From: a virus
Virus record (IMG/VR): IMGVR_UViG_3300028883_000025
Location: 1-35,510 of that record
Direction: 5' to 3' (one strand)
Length of the DNA stretch: 35,510 bases
Shown one piece after another: positions 27,545 to 35,510 of this stretch. The position numbers were made by a program, and so were the translations under genes. How positions within the stretch are numbered: position 1 is the first letter of the stretch; every line of letters starts with the position of its first letter. The notes beneath the pieces are model-generated. The model was not told the origin of the DNA. It made no database searches and saw only the letters and a program-made list of their open reading frames with translations.

Positions 27545-29025
27545 TGGGAAAAATAAAAACAATTACAATAGACAGATTTGACGGAGGTGAAGCCTTTGAC
27601 CCTAGAGATAAGAACTTTAGTGAGTATTATCATTCAAAGCATTTTGATAACTTCTCTTATAAGCATAAACTAAAACCACATCCAGAACTGACACAAACAA
27701 CCTATGAGGGTGGACTTACTAATCAAGGAATATTCAGGCTTATTTCAAAAGAAAATGTTTTGTGGGGTATAGGACAAAGAGCAAGCGATAGTAAAACAAG
27801 TTTGTTTTATTGGGATGCTTCAAACGGATATTGGGCTGTACCTGAAGGAACAAATGTTGCTACTACCGACAATGTTTCAAAGGATGTTTTTGTTTTATAC
27901 AAAAATTACGCTTACTTTTTTGATTTAGATGCTGGCTATTTACAAAGGTCTAACTTAAGTACATTCGCAAACGATATTACCGAAGATTATTATGACGGAT
28001 TTTTGGGAGCTACTACTTATTTAGCACAGCCAGTACATTTTAAAATAGACGATATTCTTTATTTCTTTGTAGGTTCTTCTGTTTTTGGATTTAATGATGG
28101 CAGTTGGGAAGAAAGCGGAACGGCATTAATAGCTTTCCCAGATAATTCTTATATTTCTTGTGGTTGTGAGTATGGTGATTTTCTGGCTGTGGCTTGTAAT
28201 AATATAAACGCAAAGAGAAGTACGATTTATTTTTGGGATAGAGATAGCTCACTAACTACAGTAAACAGAAGATTTGATTTTGACGGAAGATATATATATC
28301 ATATTGCGACATTGGGTGGAAGATTATATGCAATAATGTCTGACAATGTAAGAATAAGTATTAAGGTTTTTAACGGAGCTGAGTTTGAAGAAGTTACCTA
28401 TCTTTTAGCTACTAGGTCATCAGCAGGAGAGCCAACAAACGGAATAGAGAAATATAATTTTAACTATGATAATAAACTATATTTCCCAATGGATTTTGAA
28501 GCACCAGGAGAAAGTAATGACTACAACGAAAGGCTTGGAATCTGGTCTTTAAATGATATTGGAAGATTGTCACTTGAATATATTGTTGGGGGTGCTACTA
28601 GCTATAAAGGGATGGCAGTCCATAAAAACGACTTTTATGTTGCTTATAACAATTCAGATGTAGCTAAAGGAGGGATAGCCTACTCAACTACAACACCGTC
28701 TATATATGAGTCTTTATTCATAAGAGGAGGAGGAGAAGAAATGTATAAAACTAAAAAACTTTTAAGCGTAGGCGTGCAGACAGAAGCATTACCAGCTAGC
28801 GGGCAAGTGGTATTAAAATATAGGACATCAGAGAATAGTGCTTGGACTACAATATTCACAAATACGACCGATGATAGCGAATATCACGATGCGGTTAATA
28901 TAGAAAGCACAGGAGCAACACTACCAGAATTTAGAGAAATACAGTTTAGACTTGAAAGTACTGGAGGTGCTATTACAACAGCTATTAATATTAAATACGA
29001 GGTTAAAGACGATGAATTAAACTAA
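27544..29025 (+). CDS. Tail hub/stopper protein, beta-propeller-like
   Basis: 493 residues. Repeated beta-blades with aromatic/Gly-Asp turns (LFYWDASNGYWAV, YAYFFDLDAGYL, DILYFFVGSSVFGFNDG, GRLYAIMSDN, NKLYFPMD) indicate a beta-propeller. A propeller of about this size is the packaged-DNA stabilising/tail-hub protein of P22-like phages (gp10), and the position between connector and internal proteins agrees. The opening TITIDRFDGGEAFDPRDK is typical of such genes in metagenomic phages. The specific gp10 link is an analogy. Confidence 0.6.
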   Translation: MGKIKTITIDRFDGGEAFDPRDKNFSEYYHSKHFDNFSYKHKLKPHPELTQTTYEGGLTNQGIFRLISKENVLWGIGQRASDSKTSLFYWDASNGYWAVPEGTNVATTDNVSKDVFVLYKNYAYFFDLDAGYLQRSNLSTFANDITEDYYDGFLGATTYLAQPVHFKIDDILYFFVGSSVFGFNDGSWEESGTALIAFPDNSYISCGCEYGDFLAVACNNINAKRSTIYFWDRDSSLTTVNRRFDFDGRYIYHIATLGGRLYAIMSDNVRISIKVFNGAEFEEVTYLLATRSSAGEPTNGIEKYNFNYDNKLYFPMDFEAPGESNDYNERLGIWSLNDIGRLSLEYIVGGATSYKGMAVHKNDFYVAYNNSDVAKGGIAYSTTTPSIYESLFIRGGGEEMYKTKKLLSVGVQTEALPASGQVVLKYRTSENSAWTTIFTNTTDDSEYHDAVNIESTGATLPEFREIQFRLESTGGAITTAINIKYEVKDDELN

Positions 29026-29026
29026 T

Positions 29027-29368
29027 ATGGAAGATGAAAAAACATTTGAAAACAAAGTAAAAGAAATAATCAGAAAAGAACTAGACCAAATGAACGGTGG
29101 AGACAGGCTTTTGTTTAACAGAGATTTAGACATTGGCAACGGTAAAAACTTTAGATTAAGCACAATAAAGGGTACTAAAATAGGTACTAAAGCTAGTGAA
29201 AAAATTGGCTTTTATGGAACAACACCTGTAATACAGCAAGATAACAGCGTAACTGGTGCTTCATTTTCAGAAGAATCTGGAACAGCCGTAAACGCTGGTT
29301 CAACCTTTGGAGGTTATACAATAGGCGAAATCGTAACTATATTACAAAACTTAGGGCTTATAGCATAA
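29027..29368 (+). CDS. Short fibre/tail accessory protein
   Basis: 113 residues. Coiled-coil start (TFENKVKEIIRKELDQMN) followed by GTKIGTKASEKIGFYGTTPV and a C-terminal IVTILQNLGLI. The KIGFYGxTPV ... LxNLGLI pattern is widespread in short phage tail-associated proteins. Probably virion-associated; exact role unknown. Confidence 0.6.
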   Translation: MEDEKTFENKVKEIIRKELDQMNGGDRLLFNRDLDIGNGKNFRLSTIKGTKIGTKASEKIGFYGTTPVIQQDNSVTGASFSEESGTAVNAGSTFGGYTIGEIVTILQNLGLIA

Positions 29369-29383
29369 TTTATATAAAAATAT

Positions 29384-31021
29384 ATGGCAGTACAAAATAT
29401 AACAACTGGCGAAATAAAAGAAGAAGAACCAACACAAGCGTTGGCTGACCAGGGATTTGTTCCTGTTGACACATCGTCTTTAAATTCTTCTACTTTAAGC
29501 CCTGAAGACAATATTGATTTTAATACTTATCAGGAAACACCTGCAATGGATATAAGTAAAATTGATTCAACACTACCCCTTGAATACACACAGTCCGAAA
29601 CTCAACAAATCGGCTTAGAGAACGAAATAGCTCAAGCTACAAAAGACTTGTTGGGCGAAAGTGCTTTTAGAGCCGAGCAAGAAACAGCACAAGGGCTTCC
29701 TGATTTATTAAAAACACAAACAGACTTACAAAGCCAATTAAAGGCAATACAAGCCGAATCTCAATCAATTCCTTTGCAACTACAACAAGAATCAATCGGC
29801 AGGGGCAGAACTAAAGCAGGCTTAGCACCGCTACAAAGTGCCAGACTAAGAAATAACGCTATACAGGCTTTAACTACCAATGCTCTTTTAGAGGCGTCTA
29901 GGGGTAATATTGCGACTGCTCAAGACCAAGTTGATAGAGCTGTAGCCCAAAAATATGACCCAATAAAAGAAAGAATCGCTGTTAATAAAGCTAATTTGCA
30001 ACTATTAATTGATAGCCCCAGAACAAGCGTACAGGATAAAAACAGGGCTCAAAAACAGATTGATATTCAGAACGCCAAACTTAGGGAAGCAGCTAGACAA
30101 GAAGCTGAAGACGCTGAAATATGGAATATGAGTGTAAGTGCCGCTCAAAGTGGAGCTGATAGTGTTACATTAAATGCCATTAGAAATGCTAAGAGCAAAG
30201 AAGAAGCATTACAAATAATGACTGAAGCTGGCATATACGCTAAAACTGAAGCACCAAGAGAAACAGTTAAACTTGGAGAAAACGAATATTTATTTGACAG
30301 TCAAACAGGCGAGCTTTTAGCCGCCACTGGCGCGTCAGCTCCGTCAGAATTAGAACTTAGGGAGTTTGGATTAGAAGAAGCAAAGACTATGGCAGAACTT
30401 GATAAAACACAAGCAGAAATAGCTAAAATTTATAACGACATTAATACAAAAGGAGATATTGACCCGCTTGATTATCAAAAGAAACTTTTAGACATAAGAA
30501 AACTAGAACAAGAAGTAAACGCTAACCAAGCTAAAGTAGACCAAGAAAGAATATCAAAAGGAGACGAATTCGGTGTAGTTAAAGATAAGCTAGACTTAAT
30601 TGAAGGTTTGATGAACCATTCTGGACTTAATTCAGCGGTTGGACAAAACTTTTTAGGAAGAATACCAATCCTTGATTATATAGGAGATAAAAAAGGAGAT
30701 TTTGTTGCAGGAATAAATTTACTTGTGTCTCAAGAAACATTGGACACACTAACAGCCTTAAAAGCTAAAGGTGGAACACTTGGCGCTTTATCTGACCAAG
30801 AAAGAATTATGTTGCAAAATGCCGCAACTAAATTTGGTAATTGGGCAGTAAAAGACGATAACGGAAATACAGTCGGATATGATACGTCAGAAAGTAATAT
30901 AAGAAATGAGTTAGACAGAATTTTTGAACAACATAATAAATTATTAGCCGAGGCGCAAAAAGAAGCACAAGCCGAACCAATCGGAACAGAAGCTACTGTA
31001 GGCGGCGAATTTAGTTGGTAA
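29384..31021 (+). CDS. Internal virion/ejection-type coiled-coil protein
   Basis: 545 residues, Gln/Glu/Ala-rich and mostly helical (TDLQSQLKAIQAESQS, NKANLQLLIDSPRTSVQDKN, LEEAKTMAELDKTQAEIAKI). The C-terminal third (VVKDKLDLIEGLMNHSGLNS through GGTLGALSDQERIMLQNAAT) resembles a region common in metagenomic phage internal proteins. Placed before a transglycosylase-bearing protein, it is a likely core or ejection protein. Confidence 0.6.
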   Translation: MAVQNITTGEIKEEEPTQALADQGFVPVDTSSLNSSTLSPEDNIDFNTYQETPAMDISKIDSTLPLEYTQSETQQIGLENEIAQATKDLLGESAFRAEQETAQGLPDLLKTQTDLQSQLKAIQAESQSIPLQLQQESIGRGRTKAGLAPLQSARLRNNAIQALTTNALLEASRGNIATAQDQVDRAVAQKYDPIKERIAVNKANLQLLIDSPRTSVQDKNRAQKQIDIQNAKLREAARQEAEDAEIWNMSVSAAQSGADSVTLNAIRNAKSKEEALQIMTEAGIYAKTEAPRETVKLGENEYLFDSQTGELLAATGASAPSELELREFGLEEAKTMAELDKTQAEIAKIYNDINTKGDIDPLDYQKKLLDIRKLEQEVNANQAKVDQERISKGDEFGVVKDKLDLIEGLMNHSGLNSAVGQNFLGRIPILDYIGDKKGDFVAGINLLVSQETLDTLTALKAKGGTLGALSDQERIMLQNAATKFGNWAVKDDNGNTVGYDTSESNIRNELDRIFEQHNKLLAEAQKEAQAEPIGTEATVGGEFSW

Positions 31022-31022
31022 T

Positions 31023-31133
31023 ATGAATATAGTTTTATCATTATTAATATTTTGGGGATTAAAAGGTTTAATTCTTTCATACTTAGAAAAAAATGTTAGA
31101 CCAAGACATAGTAAATTTAGCGAAAGCGATTAG
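31023..31133 (+). CDS. Possible membrane micro-protein
   Basis: 36 residues: one hydrophobic helix (IVLSLLIFWGLKGLILSYL) then a basic tail that overlaps the start of the 31093 gene by 41 bases in another frame. Starts one base after the upstream stop. It could be real or chance. Confidence 0.35.
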   Translation: MNIVLSLLIFWGLKGLILSYLEKNVRPRHSKFSESD

Positions 31134-33291
31134 AGAACACGAAACTGGAAATAGACCAGTTCAAGGCTCTAGTGGAGAATTAGCAAGCCGTTATCAATAT
31201 TTGCCTAGCACCTGGAAATCAACAGCGTCTAGGTATCTTGGCGACCCTAATGCTCCATTGACACTTGAGAATGAAAACAAAGCTACTTATTTAAAATTAA
31301 AAGACTGGAAAGATGCTGGTTATAACCCAGCACAAATTGCTTCAATGTGGAACAGCGGACAGCCAGAATGGGAGGGGAAAGTTGGCGTTAATAAATACGG
31401 TGTAAATTATGACGTTCCTGCTTATGTCAACAGTGTTTATTCTAAATACAGACAACTTAAAAATGAGACACAGCCAGTTATTCAAGCAGTAGAAGAAAAA
31501 CCAGAACCAAAAAAGACTGGTCTTTGGTACAAAATAAAAGAAACTGCTGGAGATATAAAAGATATATTTACAGGCTCTAGTGAAGCATTAGGAAGAAGGT
31601 CAGGAGAAGCTACAGAAGCTATTAGCCAATCATTAAAAGGAGAAATAGACCCAATAACTGCAGGTGGAAAATATGTTGCGTCTATAGCTAACTTATTTAA
31701 TGATATCGCAGGAGAATTATATACTGGAATAGGCAAGATTTTGGTCTCTCAAGAAACAGAAGACCAAGTTAAAGAAGATGTAATGGATGTATTAGAAAAT
31801 TCTGGAGCAGTTGATGCACTACAAAAAGGTTCTGAAACTTGGCAAGAGTGGAAAGAAAAAAATCCAACACTTATAGCAAATATTGAAACTATCGGCAGTG
31901 TCGGTTTGGCGACTGTAGATGTTTTGGGTGCTGGAAAGATTGGGACTGTGGCAAAAGACACAGCCAAAAGAACATTAAGAGAAACTGTTAGTGGTGCAAA
32001 AAAAGCACTAGGATTAGGTGAAAAAGCTGTTAAGGGAGCAGGCAGACAAATAGCAGAAAAAGCTCCAATAGTTACAAAATATGGAGTTTCGCAGGCAACT
32101 GGATTAGCACCAGAAACAATAACTAAGGTTATAAACAGCCCAGAAGAATTTACATTACAAGCTATAAAAAATGTTGACAGAGAAGTATTTGCTAAAAACG
32201 CTATATCTAAAATAGAGAACAGGATTGAAGCCCTGAAGGACACTGGCAAGACTTACCAAGCCATACGAGAAAGTGGAGCTACTGTTGAATTAAACGACAA
32301 TTTCTTTGATGATGTGCTAAAAAATAGATATGGATTTAATATAGAAGACGGAAAAATAACAGCTACCACAAAATCAGCCACAAGAAACGCTAGCGATATA
32401 AATGCTATACAAACATTATATGATAACTGGTCTCCGTCTACCACGAATAGAACCAGTCTTGACGCTGATGAGTTTTTAAATTTAAGGGCTGATTTAGCTG
32501 ATTTAGCGAAATATGACGCTACTAGGTCAAAAGCATCACAGGATATAGCTAGAGGACTTAGAAATGAGATAAATACCAAATATAGAGGACAAATTGAGGG
32601 CTTAAAAGAACTTGATGAAGCCTACGGGACAGAAGTAAAGTTTTTAAATGATATTAAAAAGGATTATTTTAAAAAAGACGGTGGTCTTAAAGACAACGCA
32701 ATATCAAAACTAGCTAACTTAACTGGAAAAGGCAAAGAACAGGCTCTTGAAAGATTAAAAGGAATAATCCCAGATGTTGAAAAACAGGTTAATATTATAA
32801 AAGCGATTGAGGACATAAGATATGCTGGTGGTCAAAAAGTAGGAACTTATACAAGAACGGCTTTCGGTGCTGGTGGTGTTTTGACTGGCAATGTTCCGTT
32901 GATTATAGGTTCTCTTTTATCAACACCGCAAATAGCAGTACAATTATTAAGGCAATACGGAGCAATCAAGAAAATAAGCAAAGAATTAATTGAAGCAACA
33001 ATTAAAAGTGTTGAAAGTGGAAAAAAACTTGTCGGAAAACAATTACAGCTTGTCAGAGATATGATAAACGACAAAAGCCAAAAGTTCATTAATTATGTAA
33101 AAGAATTAAAGAACAACGAAAAAGGCTTTCAAAAACTTCCCTTTAGCCCAGAAGACGTACAACTAGGTGATACTATAGAAACCCTTACGAAAAAACTTAA
33201 AAATACCACAGACGGAACAGCTATAAAAAGACTAGAAAAGCAAATAGATGAACTAGAAAAACAAAGAGTAGAATTAAGAAATAAGCAATAA
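31093..33291 (+). CDS. Virion-associated lytic transglycosylase/ejection protein
   Basis: 732 residues. Residues 1-125 are an SLT/lysozyme-like domain: LAKAIREHETGNRPVQG holds the likely catalytic Glu (about residue 16), then SRYQYLPSTWK and IASMWNSGQPEWEGKVG. The remaining 600 residues are mainly helical, with amphipathic and Gly/Ala-rich stretches (GSVGLATVDVLGAGKIG, VLTGNVPLIIGSLLS near residue 600) that could insert into a membrane, and a coiled-coil end. Such proteins locally open the cell wall and form a DNA channel at infection. It could alternatively act as a short tape-measure protein. Confidence 0.7.
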   Translation: MLDQDIVNLAKAIREHETGNRPVQGSSGELASRYQYLPSTWKSTASRYLGDPNAPLTLENENKATYLKLKDWKDAGYNPAQIASMWNSGQPEWEGKVGVNKYGVNYDVPAYVNSVYSKYRQLKNETQPVIQAVEEKPEPKKTGLWYKIKETAGDIKDIFTGSSEALGRRSGEATEAISQSLKGEIDPITAGGKYVASIANLFNDIAGELYTGIGKILVSQETEDQVKEDVMDVLENSGAVDALQKGSETWQEWKEKNPTLIANIETIGSVGLATVDVLGAGKIGTVAKDTAKRTLRETVSGAKKALGLGEKAVKGAGRQIAEKAPIVTKYGVSQATGLAPETITKVINSPEEFTLQAIKNVDREVFAKNAISKIENRIEALKDTGKTYQAIRESGATVELNDNFFDDVLKNRYGFNIEDGKITATTKSATRNASDINAIQTLYDNWSPSTTNRTSLDADEFLNLRADLADLAKYDATRSKASQDIARGLRNEINTKYRGQIEGLKELDEAYGTEVKFLNDIKKDYFKKDGGLKDNAISKLANLTGKGKEQALERLKGIIPDVEKQVNIIKAIEDIRYAGGQKVGTYTRTAFGAGGVLTGNVPLIIGSLLSTPQIAVQLLRQYGAIKKISKELIEATIKSVESGKKLVGKQLQLVRDMINDKSQKFINYVKELKNNEKGFQKLPFSPEDVQLGDTIETLTKKLKNTTDGTAIKRLEKQIDELEKQRVELRNKQ

Positions 33292-33294
33292 TAT

Positions 33295-34074
33295 ATGACA
33301 CAAGAAGAAAAACTACAAAAACTTTTATCATTAATGGATTCTGACGGCTTAACAGAAGCTAAGTTTAAAAGTGCGTTTAATAAAGTTCTTGAATTCGTAA
33401 AAAAGAATAGAGAAGAAATAACAAATGCACTAAATAAACTTAATGAATTTAATCTAAGATTAGCAAAAAAGATTGAAAATGAACAACTTACTACCAGCAA
33501 CAAAATAGATAATAAAACAGACAAAGAGTTTATTAGACTACAGGGAGAATTTAATAAACTTAAAACAACTATTGATAACAGAATGGCAGAAGTTAAAGAC
33601 GGAAAAGACTCTGATGAAGACAGCATTGTTGAAAAAGTAATGGAAATGATAGAAGTTCCTGAACTAGAAGATATTGTTAATAGTATTCCGATGGAAGCTG
33701 AAAAGATAAGAGACAGCCTAGAACTATTGCAAGGAGACGAAAGATTAGATGAATCAGCCATTAAGGGGTTAAAAGAAAGATTTAAAAAATTAGAAGAAAT
33801 GATAAATGAAAAACCTTTGGGTGGCGGTGGAGGAGGGTTTTCTAATATTGCTATGCAACGTCATTTCGTAGATGATGAAACACCAAGCGGGACTTTAAAT
33901 GGAGTTAATACAGAGTTTAAGCTAGCTAAAACACCTTTTACAGGCTCACTTAAATTATATAGAAACGGACAACGGTTAAGAATTACAGAGGATTACACTT
34001 TATCAGGAAAAACAATAACATTATTAGTAGCACCTGCAAGTGATGAAATACTTTTGGCAGATTACAGATTCTAA
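33295..34074 (+). CDS. Coiled-coil tail-fibre protein with C-terminal beta domain
   Basis: 259 residues. Residues 1-170 form long coiled coils (KVLEFVKKNREEITNALNKL, EFNKLKTTIDNRMAEVKD), suggesting a trimeric stalk. After a GGGGGG hinge (about 176-182), the last 70 residues are a beta domain (DDETPSGTLNGVNTEFKLAK, SLKLYRNGQRL, EDYTLSGKTITLLVAPASDE, LLADYRF), a module found at the ends of many phage fibres. No signal peptide, in contrast to the other fibre-like genes. Last gene before the next promoter. Confidence 0.75.
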   Translation: MTQEEKLQKLLSLMDSDGLTEAKFKSAFNKVLEFVKKNREEITNALNKLNEFNLRLAKKIENEQLTTSNKIDNKTDKEFIRLQGEFNKLKTTIDNRMAEVKDGKDSDEDSIVEKVMEMIEVPELEDIVNSIPMEAEKIRDSLELLQGDERLDESAIKGLKERFKKLEEMINEKPLGGGGGGFSNIAMQRHFVDDETPSGTLNGVNTEFKLAKTPFTGSLKLYRNGQRLRITEDYTLSGKTITLLVAPASDEILLADYRF

Positions 34075-34076
34075 TC

Positions 34077-34105
34077 TTGACTTAATGTATTAAAAAAGTT
34101 ATAAT
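34077..34105 (+). promoter_or_regulatory. Near-consensus sigma70-type promoter for the fibre operon
   Basis: TTGACT (34077-34082), 17-base spacer, TATAAT (34100-34105): one mismatch from consensus. It begins 2 bases after the stop of the coiled-coil fibre gene. The expected start, about 7 bases past the -10, coincides with the ATG at 34112, so the transcript would be leaderless or nearly so. Confidence 0.75.
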
Positions 34106-34111
34106 AAAACT

Positions 34112-35510
34112 ATGAAAAATAAGGCTTCAATTTTAGGAATAATTACAATAGCAATATTGGCTTTAGTGTTTAATTATTCAAGGGCAATGACACTCACTAC
34201 AGATGAATATAAGGAATTAACAGAAGAACAAACACTTGGGGCTTCTGTGCTTCGTGTTGTTCAAGGTGGTACAGGAGCATCATCTTTTACATCAGGTGAA
34301 TGCTTAATTGGTAATGGTACTGGTGCTATTACAACACAAGCTTGTGGTGCAGGGGGCGGTGGGACAACTATTAATTATTTAAGTGATGTTAGCGATGTTT
34401 CTACTTCTACATTAGCTGACGGGTATATTTTAAAATGGAATGATTCAAGCCAAGAATGGCAGTCTACTTCTACTTTACAGACTTTTTTTTATGAGCAAGC
34501 GACTTCTACTAATAATCAAACAGTCTTTGATTTAAATACATTTACTTATGATACTGGCGACAACGAATTGGAGGTCTTTGTTAATGGTGTTTATCAAATT
34601 ATAGGGGATAGTTATGTAGAAACTGATTCTGACACTGTAACATTTAATACAGGGCTAAATACTGGCGATAGAGTGGTTTTTGCAGTAAGGGGCGGTATTG
34701 TTGACGCTGGGGGCGGTTCACAGCTCACAGAAGAACAGGTTGAGGATTATATTGGCGGTATGGTAACAGGAAATACAGAAACTGATATAACGGTTACTTA
34801 CCAAGATGATGATGGAACTTTAGATTTTGTTGTTACTGGCGGAACTGGAGGCTGGACTTTTTCAACTACAACTTTGGATTATTGGTTTGACAACACGAGT
34901 GGGATAACACGATTAACTCCTTATGTAACTCAAGCTTATGGTTCTTCTACTTATGCAATCGCTGGTGGAGCTTACCACGATGGATTTAGCGATTTTGTAG
35001 CTAACGAGCATATAGACTGGACTCAAGACCAAGGGGCGACTAATATACACGCAGGTAATTATACTGATACAACATTAGATTTAAGCAGTGCTGAAACTAT
35101 TACAGGAAACTGGGTAAACACAACTAACCCTTGGGCTGATAACGAGGTAAGTGATACTTTAACTGTTACAGGATATATGCAAGACACCGATATTGACACC
35201 TTCGCAGAGTTACAATCTTGGGCAGTTGGATATACTGATAACGATACCACTTATACAGCCGGAGATGCTTTAACTCTAGACGGCACTGAATTTGATTTTG
35301 ACGGAGGAGCCAGTCCCGGCGGAGAACTTGGAGGCACGTGGGCAAGTCCGACACTAGACCATGATGCTTTAGACGACCAATACTATGACTCAGAGGCGGA
35401 CTTAACTGGATTATTGGATGACAATTATGAGGGCGAGCTGGACAATGAAGCAGGGCTTTATTCGGCACTTTCCGATGTATCGCAGTTTTATGAGCCAAGC
35501 GATAATATGG
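34112..35510 (+). CDS. Fibre-like membrane-anchored protein, N-terminal part (continues at 1)
   Basis: 466 of 499 residues lie in this window segment. The last 127 bases here are the same as 1-127. N-terminal membrane helix or signal (SILGIITIAILALVFNYS), then LTEEQTLGA and a fibre-type VVQGGTGASSFTSGECLIGN. A central domain (NNQTVFDLNTFTYDTGDNEL ... VFVNGVYQI) is the beta module also found at the end of the 33295 protein. Later parts have DIDTFAELQSW-type fibre repeats. Expressed from the promoter directly upstream and followed by the lipoprotein gene at 230. Probably a fibre or adhesin; the export signal is the oddity. Confidence 0.78.
   Translation, partial: MKNKASILGIITIAILALVFNYSRAMTLTTDEYKELTEEQTLGASVLRVVQGGTGASSFTSGECLIGNGTGAITTQACGAGGGGTTINYLSDVSDVSTSTLADGYILKWNDSSQEWQSTSTLQTFFYEQATSTNNQTVFDLNTFTYDTGDNELEVFVNGVYQIIGDSYVETDSDTVTFNTGLNTGDRVVFAVRGGIVDAGGGSQLTEEQVEDYIGGMVTGNTETDITVTYQDDDGTLDFVVTGGTGGWTFSTTTLDYWFDNTSGITRLTPYVTQAYGSSTYAIAGGAYHDGFSDFVANEHIDWTQDQGATNIHAGNYTDTTLDLSSAETITGNWVNTTNPWADNEVSDTLTVTGYMQDTDIDTFAELQSWAVGYTDNDTTYTAGDALTLDGTEFDFDGGASPGGELGGTWASPTLDHDALDDQYYDSEADLTGLLDDNYEGELDNEAGLYSALSDVSQFYEPSDNM
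35384..35510. repeat. Terminal redundancy, right copy
   Basis: Second copy of the 127-base end overlap, identical to 1-127. Collapsing the two gives a circle of 35,383 bp. Confidence 0.95.

Noticed and set aside
31482-33761. Several long - strand frames opposite the ejection-type and coiled-coil fibre genes
   Set aside because: They are Ser/Leu/Phe-rich antisense shadows of AT-rich helical genes with clear sense-strand domains and no operon spacing of their own.
1-35510. Recoded stop codons (TGA as Gly, as in some CPR lineages)
   Set aside because: TGA ends several genes in tight ATGA overlaps (for example 9056-9058, 14415-14417, 25631-25633) and core genes contain no in-frame TGA, so the standard bacterial code applies.

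Overview
This window is a complete, circularly closed phage genome that was linearised inside a gene. Bases 1-127 are repeated exactly at 35384-35510, so the unique length is 35,383 bp and one fibre-like gene runs across the junction (34112 to the end, then 1-228). All genes I can support lie on the + strand. The DNA is AT-rich, stops are TAA, TAG and TGA (standard code), and genes are tightly packed with many ATGA or TAATG overlaps. The set has a phage-like terminase, portal, scaffold and major capsid protein. I see no DNA polymerase, integrase, tape-measure or tail-sheath gene, which suggests a short-tailed (podovirus-like) phage that relies on host replication; that part is inference. The fibre-like proteins are very rich in Thr-Ser-Thr runs (ATST, TTST), a style I associate with proteins of Parcubacteria and other CPR bacteria, so an ultra-small CPR host is my best guess. 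It is not proven.

Layout. From 34112 through the junction to about 4.7 kb: a good promoter, then fibre-like and secreted proteins, two of them lipoproteins, with a SAM-methyltransferase-like gene between. 4.7-7.9 kb: small zinc-ribbon proteins, small membrane proteins (holin-like), a block of five genes that alone carry strong Shine-Dalgarno sites, and a papain-like cysteine peptidase. 7.9-8.4 kb: a non-coding stretch with a compact RNA whose helices interleave and end in a terminator. 8.4-11.3 kb: early-type genes including ribbon-helix-helix and winged-helix regulators, an HExxH protein and an ERF single-strand annealing protein. 11.3-15.9 kb: a structured RNA, a lysozyme/transglycosylase, an NTGxx pentapeptide-repeat protein, many tiny zinc-ribbon or membrane proteins joined by short repeated linkers, and two more structured RNAs. 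15.9-18.8 kb: HNH/NinG-like protein, strong promoter, long structured leader, small terminase candidate and large terminase. 18.8-34.1 kb: an attenuator-like RNA, then portal, scaffold, major capsid, two glycosyltransferases, a YkgJ-type cysteine protein, connector, tail hub and internal virion proteins.

How it may work together. Two near-consensus sigma70 promoters (16330 and 34077) would drive the packaging/virion genes and the fibre/lysis genes. Packaging and structural genes are separated by an RNA with alternative terminator and antiterminator pairings. The most unusual trait is that seven fibre-like or virion-cluster proteins start with a Sec signal, membrane anchor or lipobox, followed by a shared motif ending in (L/F)-G-(A/F/Q). 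That suggests export or membrane anchoring of proteins that in ordinary phages assemble in the cytoplasm. The second unusual trait is the number of separate structured RNA elements (at least six) in the few real intergenic gaps.
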